Positions 21,747 through 34,780 of a stretch of 64,000 nt of DNA are shown one piece after another. The stretch is from Siphonodentalium dalli (Eukaryota > Mollusca > Scaphopoda > Gadilida > Siphonodentaliidae), in assembly GCA_032622095.1 (NCBI GenBank), contig CP136066.1, forward strand, positions 199,352,978 through 199,416,977, read 5' to 3'. The position numbers and the translations under genes were made by a program. The notes beneath the pieces were generated by a model. The model was not told the DNA's origin. It did not search any database and saw only the letters and a list, made by a program, of their open reading frames with translations. How positions within the stretch are numbered: the first letter of the stretch is position 1; each line of letters begins with the position of its first letter.

Positions 21747-24700
21747 TTTTGTTTTTTTTGTTTTTTTGTTTTGGAATATTTTATTTTTTCATTATATTAC
21801 ACATTTATATTATGTACAGAACAATATCTGATAACAACGATTGCATAAATATATAGACGGGAATGGTGGGGGGGGTCGACATTCGTACACAACTTACACA
21901 CTCCTTGCACACACATTGATATAGTAATAACATTGTATGCGTACATGTATACACGTATATATATATATATATTTATGCCAGTTATATTCTGTCTCAAATT
22001 TGTTCATGAACTTTGGACTGGTTTGCCGAATGTCAGATTGTAAACTCGGACTATTTACTATTCAAGATGATTATGTTCCCTGCTAAGTTAGTTATGTGTG
22101 TGCCCTGTTGTTTGTTGCATGGCTTTCATTAGGTCCCCCCACTCGAGTTGGAAATTGTTCAGATCGTCGGAGTTCAGTGCAATATATCGATACGATTTAT
22201 ATCGTAATTCAAATTCTCGAATGAGTAATTTCAGAGAGAGTTCGTCGGGGTTAAATTTTGTTTTATACAGATAATATTTCAGAATTGATAGTATAAGAAA
22301 GTTTAGTTTGTGTTTTTATTGTGAGCACCAATCCCAAAAAGAATGTTTTTCCGAGAAAGCGAGATGCCCAGTTGATAGCGATCTAGCCAGGCCTGAGTGG
22401 TATTTACAAACGTTCTTACAAATGGACAGTCAAAAAAAATATGCGAAATTGATTCGTTTGCGACGTTGCATCTGAGACATAGACCGTCTGACCGAATTCG
22501 CATTATGTTCAAAAGTCTGTTTGTGCCTATAATTCTAGTCAGTATTCGGTATTGAAACCAGCGTAGTTTTGTGTCGACTAATAGTTTGAAGGGTGATGAA
22601 CATATATGTTTCCAGTGAAGGGAACATCTTAATTCATTTTCCCATTTCATTTGCGACGATGATTGTCCTATTTTAGTCGCTTTTATGAATTCGTCGTAAA
22701 CATTTCTGCAACCTCGCTCATTCTGAAGTAGTGATACTATATTTTCAGGAATGATTGGATTTTGAACCCTGACGATTGTTTGATCGGTCCGTTTTAATAA
22801 CCTATTAATTTGTCTGTTTAGGCCGTGTAAAGTGATAAAGTTTGTGGTGATATTGTTCTTAGTTCTAAGAGTTTCGATGGAATGTAGCTTATTGTCTTCG
22901 GTGAACATATCATTTATGAATGTTATGCCTTTGTCCTTCCACTCAGCGACGTCTATCATTGAGTCGTCGATCAACAATTCATCATTGTTCCAAATTGTCT
23001 GCGTCATGCCGTATCGAGGCTCTTTACTTTTTATGTCCAGAAAATTACGCCAGGCTACAAAGACGTCACGCCAGAAAGGATTCCCAATAGTCGACTCGCA
23101 TCTTTTTATATATTTTGAACCATATGTCGCAAATAGAGGGTCATTTATTATTTGTTTTGGTGCCAAATTTCTCCATTGAGTTGTTTTCGTTATGCACCTT
23201 CGAATCCATGTTATTTTTAATGAGTCGATGAAATATTTTAGGTGCACCATTCTTAAACCACCGTTTTCATATTCTTCGCACAGTTGCATTCTTTTTATTC
23301 TATCACGTTTTCCATTCCAAATGAATCTGAACAAAATGGTATTCATTTCGTCTATGAACTTTTTATCTGGATTTGGCAAAGCTATAAATAAGTGAACAAA
23401 TTTTGGTATTAGAATAGATTTTATCAAAGTAATTTTACCAAGTGGTGTTAAGAGTCTATATTTCCATTTATTTATCGATTTCTTTAATTCATCAATCTTC
23501 CCCATGTAGTTGAGTTGCAGAGTCTCTGTCGGATTAGTGCAAAATTTTATACCTAACAACGTGAAAGAATTTGATACCTTAATGTGACAATTTGGGATTG
23601 GTGCCAATCCACAGTTCTTTTTTGTCCCCAACCAGACAATTTCACATTTATCAATATTAACTTTCAAACCAGACATTCTGGCAAACAAGTCCAATACATT
23701 AAGAACTTCACGGAAGCTAGTATCGCTCCCATCAATAATTAGTGTGGTGTCGTCAGCATATTGGTTAATCTTGTACTCTGCCCTACCGAGTGTTACACCA
23801 TGAATATTTGTGTTCTGTCTTATGATAGTGGCCAGTACCTCAGCGCAAAGCAACAATATATACGGTGAGAGTGTATCCCCTTGTGTATACATCCTCTGGA
23901 TGGATTAAAATATGAAGATATGCTACCATTTACCTGAACTGCAGATTGTATATTTGTGTAGAATGTTTTCACCCATCTCTTTATTGAGTCACCTAGATTG
24001 AATTGCGATAAACATTTGTTAATGAATGACCATTCAACTGTGTCAAATGCTTTTTCAAAGTCAATTAATAGAAGCATCCCGGGTATGTTATGTCGTTCTG
24101 TTTCGTGAATTATGTCATATATCAGTCTTGTGTTATCCCCTATATATCTTCCCGATAGGAATCCCGTTTGATCTTCATTAATAATTTTGGGAAGAACAGT
24201 TTTTAATCTGTTTGCAATGCAAGCTGAAGCCAGTTTATATGTAATATTTAAGAGGGATATGGGGCGCCAGTTTTTAAGATGTTGTCTAGCTTTGTCTTTC
24301 TTTGGAATGAGGGTGATGATACCTTGCTTTTGAGTAATTGACATTTCCTGTTTTTTAAAAGCATCATTTAACGAGTTCAGTACATACATTCCGATATCTT
24401 TCCAAAAGAATTTGAAACATTCTACACTGTAACCGTCTGGGCCGGGTGATTTTCCGTTTTTAAATGTTTTAAGTGTTTTGGTAAGTTCCGTGTATGTTAT
24501 TACGCCTTCTATGGACGCTGCGTCATTCGATGTTAGCGATCGGTAGGTTATATTTTGTGGGATTTCGTACTTAACACCATTGTTTATTTTAGTTGTGTAA
24601 AGATCCTCATAAAAAGTTTTGGTAGTTTCCATAATTTTCTCGGGGTCAGTAACTATGCGGTTCGATTGGTCCACTACTTCAGCTAGGGTTTTTGAAATAT

Positions 24701-26160
24701 ACTGTCGCTTCTCCATGTTTAGGAAATATTTCGTTGGTTTCTCTCCATCTTCAATGAACTTGGCTTTGGTGCGAATCATTTGTCCGCAATTTTATCCTTT
24801 CTACTAGCGGTTAGTTGTATGTCTATATTAGAAATTTCATTCAATAATTCGCTATTATTTGTGTCTTTCGAGTTGTCCAGTATACGTTCGATCTCCGATT
24901 TTCTATCTAGTAGAGTGTGATTTTTCTTTTCGTTCTGCTTCTTCAAACGCGAAGAATATTAAATTGTTTTCCCACGTAAATCTAACAGCAGAGCATCTAA
25001 AAATAATGCGTCTGATATTGCGAACATGTGTGGAGATTTATCTGAAAATCGATGCGAGATTTTATATCTACTAACATTTTCCTGTATTGTTTCTCTAACG
25101 ATATTTTGGTAATCCAGTCTGAATAAAAGAGAATTGTTGAACTTCCAAAAACCGCGGCCATGCTTTATATTACTGACGCGAAGGTCGAGTGAGATAATTG
25201 AGTGGTCGCTTCTATACCCCGTGAGTATGTCCGGAGTATCGGAAGTCAGATTCAAAAGATCAGATGATATCAAGAAAAAGTCGAGCCGGGCCATTTTTAG
25301 TGGTCGAGAACGTCGCCATGTAAATCTTTTCGTTGTGGGGTTATTTAGTCTCCATGGGTCAGTCAGTTCCAGACTGCCAGCTAGGGATTTAACTGCGGAT
25401 TTTGCTTTCGGGTTATTAACGTTAATATAATGTTTTGTATCTAGATTTTGTTCCTGCACAAGATTCCAGTCACCGCATACAATAATCTGTGTATTGCCAA
25501 TTGTTCGGATCTGTTCGTGAATTTCATCATAAAAGCTCGGGCTGTCCTCGTTTGGTCCATAAATAGCAGCCAATGTAACGCGCATATCTTCTATCGTAAT
25601 ATCTAATATCAAACAATTGCCATTTTTGTCGCGTTTTGAGTCGTGGATTTTGAACTGAAACGTGTTTCTGAAAAGTATGGCTACACCCCTAGATTGGGAA
25701 TCATAAGATGCGAACCTACCGTCAAATCCCCATTCTGATTTGATAATGTTTTCTATTTCATTTGTAAAATGTGTGTCTTGTAAACAGTAAATAGAACCCC
25801 CGAGACCTTTAAGGTAATTAAACACATCGCGTCGTTTCTCCACCTGGTGTAACCCTCGGCAGTAAATTGGCAGATACAATTTTAACGGACGACATAACTA
25901 AGTATTATTTGACGACACCACATCATATAGTCTTTGAATGGATTATAGTACACATATAATTTGCTGAATGAACATATAGTACATGTATGATATTCTGTTA
26001 AGTTGATAAATAGTATATAATGTTCACGATTTAATGCAAAAACAACATTGATGATTAGACACACACACATTTCATTCATACTATGGATGGGGGAGGGGTA
26101 AAACCAAACAAATGGAATGTCAATACATTCGCTGACCGGTTTGAATGTCATCTTGCCTGA
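21747..26160 (-). mobile_element. L1-like LINE retrotransposon, 4.4 kb, minus strand
   Basis: The block is bounded by a 15-bp direct repeat. On the minus strand it ends in an A-rich tail (seen as T-rich 21747-21775), as expected for target-primed reverse transcription. It contains one long but broken ORF2-type coding region (22303-25895). Only about 265 bp precede this region, so ORF1 is missing or the copy is 5' truncated. A poly-C run and a (TA)n tract occur near 21840-21970. Confidence 0.9.
22303..25895 (-). pseudogene. LINE ORF2: AP endonuclease plus reverse transcriptase, frameshifted
   Basis: The order is apurinic endonuclease (about 25880-25150), reverse transcriptase (about 24780-23600) and C-terminal zinc region (about 22500-22420). 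Endonuclease landmarks: YCLQDTH, SRGVAILF, YGPNEDSPSFYDEI, IIVCGDWNLV, RPLKMARLDFFLIS and GYRSDHSIISLDL. Reverse transcriptase landmarks: KSPGPDGYSVECFKFFWK, LIPKKDK, NWRPISLLN, LLIDFEKAFDTVEW, QGDTLSPYILLLCAE and the catalytic YADD. A C-x2-C...H...C knuckle (CLRCN...SHIFFDCPF) closes it. Motif wording resembles the L1/Tx1 group. Three breaks are seen: a frame change near 25870 just after the likely ATG (25895), disruption between 24959 and 24779, and a frameshift near 23880. The copy is therefore inactive. Confidence 0.9.
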
Positions 26161-26400
26161 CTGAATAAAAGTGTTGAGGGACGGATGGACACACACACAA
26201 ACCATCACACACGCACACACATATCATATACAGAGAATACATAACACTATTGTGGTATCACTGTCTATGTTGGAAAATGTATTCATATGCATGTTCATCA
26301 GAAAATATATTATGTGCATTATTCCAATTAATACCGATTCCAGTTATAAATTCAACCTGCAAGATCATTATTTTGTTATTAGATGAAATGTAGATATACT
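26161..26400 (+). repeat. Dispersed repeat family R, copy B, right part
   Basis: Starts with the right LINE target duplication (26161-26175), then GAGGGACGGATGGACACAC, a CA tract and the block with GTTCATCAGAAAATATATTA. It is collinear with 8825-9120 of copy A. Confidence 0.85.
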
Positions 26401-26734
26401 ACTCTGTAGACTAAATGCTTCCATAATGTGAAGTATATGGATGTTGCATAGTATTCCATACTGTATTGGTGTATACAATAGTTGTATTACAGTATACTAG
26501 CTACACTTATAATTTAGTATACTATGGTATACTAAATGTCCCAGAAGTATTATAATTGCTGCATATTATTTCGTACCTTACTATAGTATACCATTGTTAT
26601 ATTGTATAGTAATGTGGTATACCTGTGGGATATAGTAACGTGTGCGTTGATTGTCTAATCTATCTGACAGACCCCCTGATAACTGCGACACAAACACAAA
26701 CACATGTTTGCACTAAATTGTGATACATTAGGGT
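26401..26734. other. No gene; palindromic TATACTA-rich DNA
   Basis: Many short self-complementary words such as AGTATACTA and GGTATACTAAA between 26445 and 26625. No coding potential seen. Confidence 0.6.
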
Positions 26735-27375
26735 TTACAATGCCTTTATGGCAGTTTGGATCATATACTTGTACCAAGTTCCACTCCGAATACCTTCATA
26801 TAAAACAAGTACAATGCCCTGGAAATATTTAATGAAACTCAAATGTCCATCTGCAGACTCTGTTAACTGCCAACTGTTAAAACGTGTTGACCAAAGATGA
26901 ATGGAATTTATCTGGAACACTGTACATTGGGTACGTCATGACTATGACAACTGTATTTTAATGTTTGATATAAAATTCACACAATCGCTTGTTTGTAGTA
27001 AGTAATGAAGATACAATAGTTTGAGTGTGTTTTATTGAAGGGTATAGCGCTGTGGTAGCTTTTAAATTGCTACGGGGTCTACATGATTTATATCGTGGAC
27101 TTGAAATGTTTCAGTAACCAAACAACATTGCCAAGCTGCCACAAACATATACTACACCCCAAGTGGACCATGCAGGTGCGAAATGCTTTTATGGCAGCTA
27201 CAAGTAATATACAGTTACCAAATTCCACTCGGAATACATTATCGGAAATCGTTTATAACACGCTGGAAATAGTCGAATGGAACTAAAATATCTAACTCCT
27301 ACTAATTTGCCAACTTTCAAAACATATTGACCAAAGACGGATGGATATTTACCTGTAACAATGAACATCGGGCTC
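26735..27375. repeat. Local duplication, about 450 bp apart
   Basis: 26735-26930 and 27185-27375 share TTATGGCAG, CCACTC-GAATAC, CTGGAAATA, TTGACCAAAGA and the segment before the splice-like site at 27352. The copies are considerably diverged. Confidence 0.7.
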
Positions 27376-27404
27376 ACAGCGAGACACCACCATAGCATCT
27401 GCAT
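27353..27404 (-). CDS. Possible short exon, unknown family
   Basis: A 52-bp segment lies between a good acceptor (CTATTTACAG) and a good donor (GTAAATATCC) on the minus strand. One frame gives DADAMVVSRCEPDVHCYR, with two Cys; a second frame is also open. In the duplicated copy near 26905 the corresponding donor reads ATAAAT. No family recognised. Given how often such borders arise by chance, this is only a candidate. Confidence 0.25.
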
Positions 27405-28279
27405 CTGTAAATAGGAAAGAAATTAGCCATTCGTAATGTCGTGCAAACGGTGAATACGTTTGTAAAGACTGAAGTATTGCCTCGTAACTTGGAATGAACG
27501 CACAAAGTGCATGTAGTCGAACCTAATATATCGCTGAATATTTAGAGATACATATGTTTGCTACATGGCTACATTTTTTTGCATATGACCAGACGGTAAT
27601 ATAAATTACAGTATCCAGTTTTGACGAATACCACGATATAAGGCACGACGGCCCAGTACCACAGGACCGAATCGGATGGTTGTATTGATCCACCAAGCAA
27701 TGTATCATGCAAAACCAAATAACTGGAGATCTGTTTACCATGCAGACAATTCTTACCGATTGGAAATTATGATTAACATACGGGGTTTCTCGCCGAATGC
27801 AAATGCGGCGAAAAATCCTTTTTAACGAATGTGTTCACATGAAATCTGACACCATATTCGAGTTTATCGACGTGATAAACTAATCCTACTGATAAAACGA
27901 CAATCACAAATTTAGTTGCAAACAGATAAAGTGTCGATTGTACACATTTTCCACAGTTTACCAAAGTATCAGCCCATACTAATTTACAATGGTATTTTGT
28001 GTGATAAATTTACTATGGTAAATTCATGGTTTTGCCACGTGTTACCTTATTAATAGCAAATGTACCACCCAGACCGTTGTACAATACTTTAGTTTAATTT
28101 GCCATGCTTATTAACATGTCCCTGTATTAAATTCCACAGGAAATGTCATCCATCTATAGTGATTACCATGATAATGTCATGGGAAACGCCGTGGCAACAT
28201 TTGGAATCTAACATGCCACATCATTAAATTTGCCGTGGGACATTTTTCCTCATTTCGAGGGCTAATTCAGCAATTCCTG
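27405..28279. other. No gene seen
   Basis: AT-rich, with scattered CCATGGTAAATT-like words around 27960-28250. No domain or RNA gene recognised. Confidence 0.55.
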
Positions 28280-28950
28280 TACAGGTACTCTGGAACATCT
28301 GGGTATACCTGGAATACTTGGGCAGGTTCTCCACATATTACCTGAATAATTGGTACTCCGGGGTACTTGGGCAGGTTCTCCACATTTTACCTGAATAATT
28401 GGTACTCCGGGGTACTTGGGCAGGTTCTCCACATATTACCTGAATAATTGGTACTCCGGTGTACTTGGGCAGGTTCTTCATATATTACCTGGATATTGGG
28501 TACACCGGAGTACCCGGATATGTTCCCCAGAGTACCCGGATAGGTTCCTCAGTGTACCTGGACAGGTACTCCACATATTACCTGGATATTGGATAACCCG
28601 GAGTACTCGGACATGTATTCCTTGTACCTGGACAGGTACTCGACATATTACCTGGATATTTGGTACTACATGGTACTTGGGCAGGTTCTCCACATAGTAC
28701 CTGGATATTGAGTACACCAACGTACCCGGATAGGTTCATCAGAGTACCTGGACAGGTAATCCACATATTACCTAGATAGTTGGTACTCTTGAATACATAG
28801 ACAGGTACTCCAGAGTACTTACATAGGTACAATATAGTACACGGATAGGTACTCCTTAATACATGGATGTTAGGTACTCCAAAGTACCCAGGCAGGTACA
28901 CCAGAGTACCGGTACACATGGGACAAGTATAGTAGATACGTAGGTACACC
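28280..28950. repeat. 49-bp minisatellite grading into a degenerate GGTACTCC array
   Basis: Exact 49-bp spacing is visible at 28323, 28372, 28421 and 28470 (CAGGTTCTCCACAT, TACCTGAATAATTGG, TACTCCGGGGTACTTGGG). Beyond that the same vocabulary (GGTACTCC, ACCTGGATA, CCGGAGTACCCGG) continues in shuffled order. Open frames on both strands here are products of the repeat. Confidence 0.9.
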
Positions 28951-30754
28951 AGGGAATCTGGAGTTCTAAGATTGTAGATCCTGTGAAGCGGACTCACTGT
29001 GTACGGTTTACCAGCCATTGCTCAATTGATGGCCATTTGATTCCAACATTTTGACAGCAAATAGAAAAATATGCAAATGTTGGTCTAAAAACGACAAACT
29101 CTCTACAAATAAATTGTTGGGTAATCAAACTATACGTGTACATAATAACTAATAACACGACCCTTAAATACTTCAACTATATCTTACCTACCGCCCCGAA
29201 TCATCTGCTAGATATGATTTTAGAGATAAAACAAGTTTTCCTCCATACACATTCAAAAGAACTGTGCATTTTGAACACACAGTTTCCCAAATACAACTAG
29301 GGAATGGAACACCCTATAAAATCAAATAAAAGAATCAGCTTCCCTTCGTATTTTGAAAACAAAATACCTATAGACTGATCCAGTTCTTACGCCGCCAGAC
29401 TGCGATAAACATCACTCATTGTAAACTTCGAAATTACTGTAGCGATTTAAACGCTGATAATTTTTCTAACTTCATATCGGACAATCCAAGTTGTCGTTGT
29501 GGTCACGGTAGAAGAAGCAAATAATAATGTTTTTTATATATATGAGATATAGCACAGTAGCAATGTTATATTTATTGTAAAAAAAATTGTTTGTCCATTT
29601 TATACAGATCAACGATGCTTGTTGTTTCACCAACTTGCTACCCTGAGTGTACAAAATATTAATCTCGAGAAACTCCTCCTTGGAGATACTACTCTGAATA
29701 GTACACAAAACCGGAACATATTTAGGGCTGTTCAATTGTACATAACTTCGACATCGCGGTTTAAACTCTAAATCAAACACCTTAATCTGCAAACCTGTGC
29801 CGCAAAACGAAAGTAACTACATGTTGTATTATCACTACATGGAAGGCGAAGATTCACCTGAAACACCGATCCACGAGACGACCCCCCCCCCCCCAATTAA
29901 GTGAAATATCCACCGTTATGGTCACACTCAAGATTATATCATATGTTGGTATAAGTGAAACGATGTTGTACATATGAATTATCATGAGTGTCTATAATTA
30001 TATTGTATGTTCGTTTTGTGTAATACAATTATGTGGGGGGGGGGAGACCATTTGTAAGTTGCAAAACTTGTGTCTCAATCCCGTTGCGATATTATGCAAT
30101 AAAATATGTTTACACTAAACTATACGAGAACAAATTCACCCTATTGGTGTGATATTTCCAACTAAATAAATATTGTGTCATGTATGAAATGTCCAACTGT
30201 TGTTTAGTTTAAACAGTATTTATTCCATGTAATTTCATTATATATACAATTACAAATATAGGATGAATCAAGATTTCATGGATCGGATCCGACAGCAAGC
30301 GTATGTGCTTATATGAGTCGTTTCCGTGGATGATTTACCCCATCCCACCATGCGGGAGCAGCCAATATCAAAGGATGAGTCTTTGTTATCAGGTGTTGAT
30401 AACAAGCTCGTCGAGAAAGAGATTATATTATATGCACGCGTGGTTGGGAAGGGGGTGACGATAGGATATTTCAGTTTTCTTGTATTAACGTAGAACTATG
30501 GAGGATGGTGGTGTTAGTATAAACGTAATATTAACTTGAATGTGTTAGTGAGGATACAGAGGAAATGCGATTTGTTTCAGATAGAAAAGAGGTATGAAAT
30601 CGTATGACGGATGTATCAAATTAGATTATAGATTTTAGGGAGGAAAAGAAAGTATAGCATTTGGAATGGTATGGTTTGCTGTTGACGAGGACACCCCAAT
30701 ACACGGACAACCCTTGTGGTGTTTTCTTCTTCGCGGCGTATCAATCATCAGTCA
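28951..30754. other. No gene; poly-C and poly-G runs
   Basis: Contains a 13-bp C-run (29882-29894) and a 10-bp G-run (30035-30044). A block near 30120-30250 resembles 36690-36800 (TTTCCAAC, GTGTCATG, GTTTAAAC, AAATAAATA). No coding region recognised. Confidence 0.55.
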
Positions 30755-32165
30755 CATTTGTTTGTTTTTTGTTTTGTTTTGTTTTGTTTTTCCAGACTCG
30801 TATGTGGGATTGTCATTTAAGAAAAACGTTTGGTATTCTTTATGTACTTTTGAACTTCTATGGCGATTATAGAATTGGTTTCGTATGAAAGTTCGGATGA
30901 CCCACGTAGAAGTATTTCTGTTGTTGGGTCACATTTTTCAGATAACGTATTTAACAATGCGGTTCTCTGTATAGAGTATGTTATACAATGCAGTAGAAAA
31001 TGTTCGCTGTCCTCGAGATCACCGCATACACAATACGGGTTGTCAGTTAGGAAGTTCGCGTATTTGTGGTAGTTTAAGTTACTACAATTCAACCGTAGTC
31101 TTACGTGTAGAATATGAGAATGGCGCGAATGTGAGCAGTTAAAGTGCTTGGGGATTTTAGTTCGGTTGGTCTCTAACGATTTTGTGAACGAAGCTAACGA
31201 TTCCATATTTACGCTATGGTCGAGGTTGTTCCACAGCTCTGTTGTCGAGGGGATGAAAGAGCGTCTATGGGTTTCTGAGTAAAATTCGGGGATTCTGAGA
31301 GCGTCTGCTTGTCTGGTTTTTATTCCGGATATTGCAATATTCGTGCGAGGAACATGATTTTGCAGATATGTAGGAGACATGCCATTAATCATTTTGTAGA
31401 ATAGTTTAAGTTTATATTTAGTTCGTCGCGCTTTCAAAGTTTCCCATCCAGTTTCCTTTAATAACGTGGAATTACTAACCGATCTGGTGGCACCTGTTAT
31501 GATTCGCGCGGCTTCGTACTGTATTTTCTCTATTTCGTCAGACTCCTGCTTAGTACAGCCATCCCAAATAACGCAAGCATACTCTAACACGGGTCTAACC
31601 AGGGTAAAATAACACTTTTGTAGAGATGATCTATTCAGATTATATCGATATTTTCGGAGGTAAGATACTGATTTCCACGCGGAGGTCGCCATTTGATTGA
31701 TATGCGCCCCCATGTACCATCTTTGCTCAGTACAGCTCCTAGGTGCTTATGCACTTCAACTTCCTTTATTTGTTGTTCATTCATTTGTAGGACTGGGTGT
31801 ACGATAAGTTTCTTTTTTCTGGTGCATGTTAGGGATTCGGTTTTTGTACCGTTAAATGTCACAAGCCATCGTTTTGACCACGATTCTAGGTGAGAAATGT
31901 CATCCTGAAGTTTGATTGAGTCTATAATTGGGTCATCAATACGTAGTGAAATGGACGTGTCATCGGCAAAAAGACGGACATTGCATGCTATATTTGGTAC
32001 AATATCGTTGATGTATACCAGGAATAAAATGGTGCCTAGTATAGAGCCTTGAGGTACTCCCGCTGTGACCCCTCCCCACTTAGAGGAGTATGATCCTAAC
32101 ACTACGCGTTGTTCTCGGTTTGATATGTATGATTCGAACCACTTTATAAGATATTTATAAGACTG
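30755..32165 (-). mobile_element. 5'-truncated LINE (Jockey/CR1-like), minus strand
   Basis: The 3' end carries an A-rich tail seen as TTTTG repeats at 30757-30790, only about 25 bp beyond the stop codon. The recognisable coding part begins in the middle of the reverse transcriptase near 32160, next to a C-run, so the endonuclease and the first half of the polymerase are lost. No clear target duplication was found. Confidence 0.8.
30817..32165 (-). pseudogene. Reverse transcriptase C-terminal half, Jockey/CR1-like, frameshifted
   Basis: First frame (32165-31635): WFESYISNREQRVVLG, GVPQGSILGTILFLVYINDI and the catalytic FADDTSI, then HLESWSKRWLVTFN and KHLGAVLSKDGTW. A frame change near 31700 leads to the second frame (31713-30817): YFTLVRPVLEYACVIWDG, QYEAARIITGA, KLFYKMINGMSP and a C-terminal C-x-C...EHFLLHC knuckle. 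GVPQGSILGPLLF, FADD and VRP.LEYA..W are standard for non-LTR polymerases of the Jockey/CR1 group. The truncation and frameshift make it inactive. Confidence 0.9.
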
Positions 32166-32328
32166 TTGTGACGCCCCCCCCCTGCCGCTACGTCCCTGCA
32201 CTCCATTCATAATGTAGTATACATGCACATGACGATATTACTGCTAACCGATTAAACGTTATGAGTAATCTCGATAATTATATTAATTATAAAGTACGAA
32301 CAGTTCAATAATCCTAACCATAGTCATT
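32166..32328. other. hAT-type end-like sequence and short spacer
   Basis: CTACGTCCCTG at 32188-32198 resembles a hAT terminus (CAGGGACGTAG on the minus strand). Its partner was not identified. Confidence 0.4.
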
Positions 32329-34262
32329 ACATTTTACGGATACGAATGTTGTGGTCCCATGTTAATTTTACGGATACGAATGTTGTGGTCCCATGTTAAT
32401 TTTACGGATACGAATGTTATGGTCCCATGTTAATTTTACGGATACGAATGTTGTGGTCCCATGTTATTTTTACGGATACGAATGTTGTGGTCCCATGTTA
32501 ATTTTACGGATACGAATGTTGTGGTCCCATGTCAATTTTACGGATACAAATGTTGTCGTCCCATGTTAATTTTACGGATACGAATGTTGTGGTCCCATGT
32601 TAATTTTACGGATACGAATGTTGTGGTTCCATGTTATTTTTACGTATACGAATGTTGTGGTCCCATGTTAATTTTACGGATACGAATGTTGTGGTCCCAT
32701 GTTAATTTTACGGATACGAATGTTGTGGTCCCATGTTAATTTTACGGATACGAATGTTGTGGTCCCATGTCAATTTTACGGATACGAATGTTGTGGTCCC
32801 ATGTCAATTTTACGGATACGAATGTTGTGGTACCATGTTAATTTTACGGATACGAATGTTGTTGTCCCATGTTAATTTTACGGATACGAATGTTGTGGTC
32901 CCATGTTAATTTTACGGATACGAATGTTGTGGTCCCATGTTAATTTTACGGATACGAATGTTGTGGTCCCATGTTAATTTTACGGATACGAATGTTGTGG
33001 CCCCATGTTAATTTTACGGATACGAATGTTGTGGACCCATGTTATTTTTACGGATACGAATGTTGTGGTCCCATGTTAATTTTACGGATACGAATGTTGT
33101 GATCCCATGTTAATTTTACGGATACGAATGTTGTGGTCCCATGTCAATTTTACGGATACGAATGTTGTGGTCCCATGTTAATTTTACGGATACGAATGTT
33201 GTGGTCCCATGTTAATTTTACGGATACGAATGTTGTGGTTCCATGTTATTTTTACGTATACGAATGTTGTGGTCCCATGTTAATTTTACGGATACGAATG
33301 TTGTGGTCCCATGTTAATTTTACGGATACGAATGTTGTGGTCCCATGTTAATTTTACGGATACGAATGTTGTGGTCCCATGTCAATTTTACGGATACGAA
33401 TGTTGTGGTCCCATGTCAATTTTACGGATACGAATGTTGTGGTACCATGTTAATTTTACGGATACGAATGTTGTTGTCCCATGTTAATTTTACGGATACG
33501 AATGTTGTGGTCCCATGTTAATTTTACGGATACGAATGTTGTGGTCCCATGTTAATTTTACGGATACGAATGTTGTGGTCCCATGTTAATTTTACGGATA
33601 CGAATGTTGTGGCCCCATGTTAATTTTACGGATACGAATGTTGTGGACCCATGTTATTTTTACGGATACGAATGTTGTGGTCCCATGTTAATTTTACGGA
33701 TACGAATGTTGTGGTCCCATGTTAATTTTACGGATACGAATGTTGTGGTCCCATGTCAATTTTACGGATACGAATGTTGTGGTCCCATGTTAATTTTACG
33801 GATACGAATGTTGTGGTCCCATGTTAATTTTACGGATACGAATGTTGTGGTCCCATGTTAATTTTACGGATACGAATGTTGTGGTCCCATGTTAATTTTA
33901 CGGATACGAATGTTGTGGTCCCATGTTAATTGTACGGATACGAATGCTGTGGTCCCATGTTAATTTTACGGATACGAATGTTGTGGTCCCATGTTAATTT
34001 TACGGATACGAATGTTGTGGTCCCATGTTAATTTTACGGATACGAATGTTGTGGTCCCATGTCAATTTTACGGATACGAATGTTGTGGTCCCATGTTAAT
34101 TTTACGGATACGAATGTTGTCCTCCCATGTTAATTTTACGGAAACGAATGTTGTCCTCCCATGTTAATTTTACGGATACGAATGTTGTCCTCCCATGTCA
34201 ATTTTACGTATACGAATAGCTATTAAACGAATGTTGTGGTCCCATGTCAATTTTACGGATAC
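32329..34262. repeat. 34-bp satellite, about 57 units, with a 612-bp higher-order repeat
   Basis: The unit combines ATTTTACGGATACGAATG and TTGTGGTCCCATGTTA. Variant units recur exactly 612 bp (18 units) apart: the TACGTATACG variant at 32641 and 33253, GTTGTCCC at 32861 and 33473, and GGACCCATGTTATTT near 33033 and 33645. Long open frames (for example 32461-32739) exist only because 34 is not a multiple of 3 and the unit lacks stops in that frame. They are not genes. Confidence 0.95.
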
Positions 34263-34780
34263 GAATAGCTATTCTCATCCTTTGCTCTATATCTCAGTGA
34301 GTTGCGAAACCTCTCTATTGTTGTCCACAGCGTATATATGAGCCGCTGTGGGGTTCACCCGATATACGATGTACATAATTATATACGAATTCGTATCGTG
34401 ATGAAAACAGAATCTGCATTACCTTATTGCATACATAGATGAACAGCAAATCAATGTACACATATGAAACATATTATATGTATGTAAACAAAACAGAAAC
34501 TACATTACCTTATTGCATGAATAGATCAAATCAATGCACATGTATCACTTATGTTGACCTTACACATATATCAATGCTCTCGATTTCCTTGAAGTTTTCC
34601 AGATTATTACTACCGACTGTCCGTAAAAACAGGGGGCATATACTCTGCTATATATCGCATTCGCTCCGTTATTACTGTAAATTGATGTCTGCACAAGAGC
34701 ACTGAGTGACAGTTCGGTTGGGAAAAAGTGATACCCGCTGTCATATAGTTCAGAACCACGCACGCATGCAACTTATATGA
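34263..34780. other. Right flank of the satellite, shared with 35800-35935
   Basis: 34200-34345 and 35805-35915 share TACGGATACGAATAGCTAT, TTGCTCTAT, GTGAGTT, TTGTTGTCCACAGC and GCCGCTG. The second place holds only one satellite-like unit. No gene seen. Confidence 0.7.

Noticed and set aside
22832-25430. Plus-strand frames opposite the LINE coding region
   Set aside because: They are shadows of the reverse transcriptase and endonuclease frames on the minus strand.
28416-29018. Open frames of 80-146 codons on both strands
   Set aside because: They run through the GGTACTCC minisatellite and are repeat products.
32461-33861. Repeated 72-92 codon frames in the 34-bp satellite
   Set aside because: The same arithmetic artefact in a 34-bp tandem repeat.
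32329-34262. CRISPR array
   Set aside because: Units are contiguous with no unique spacers, and the genome is eukaryotic.
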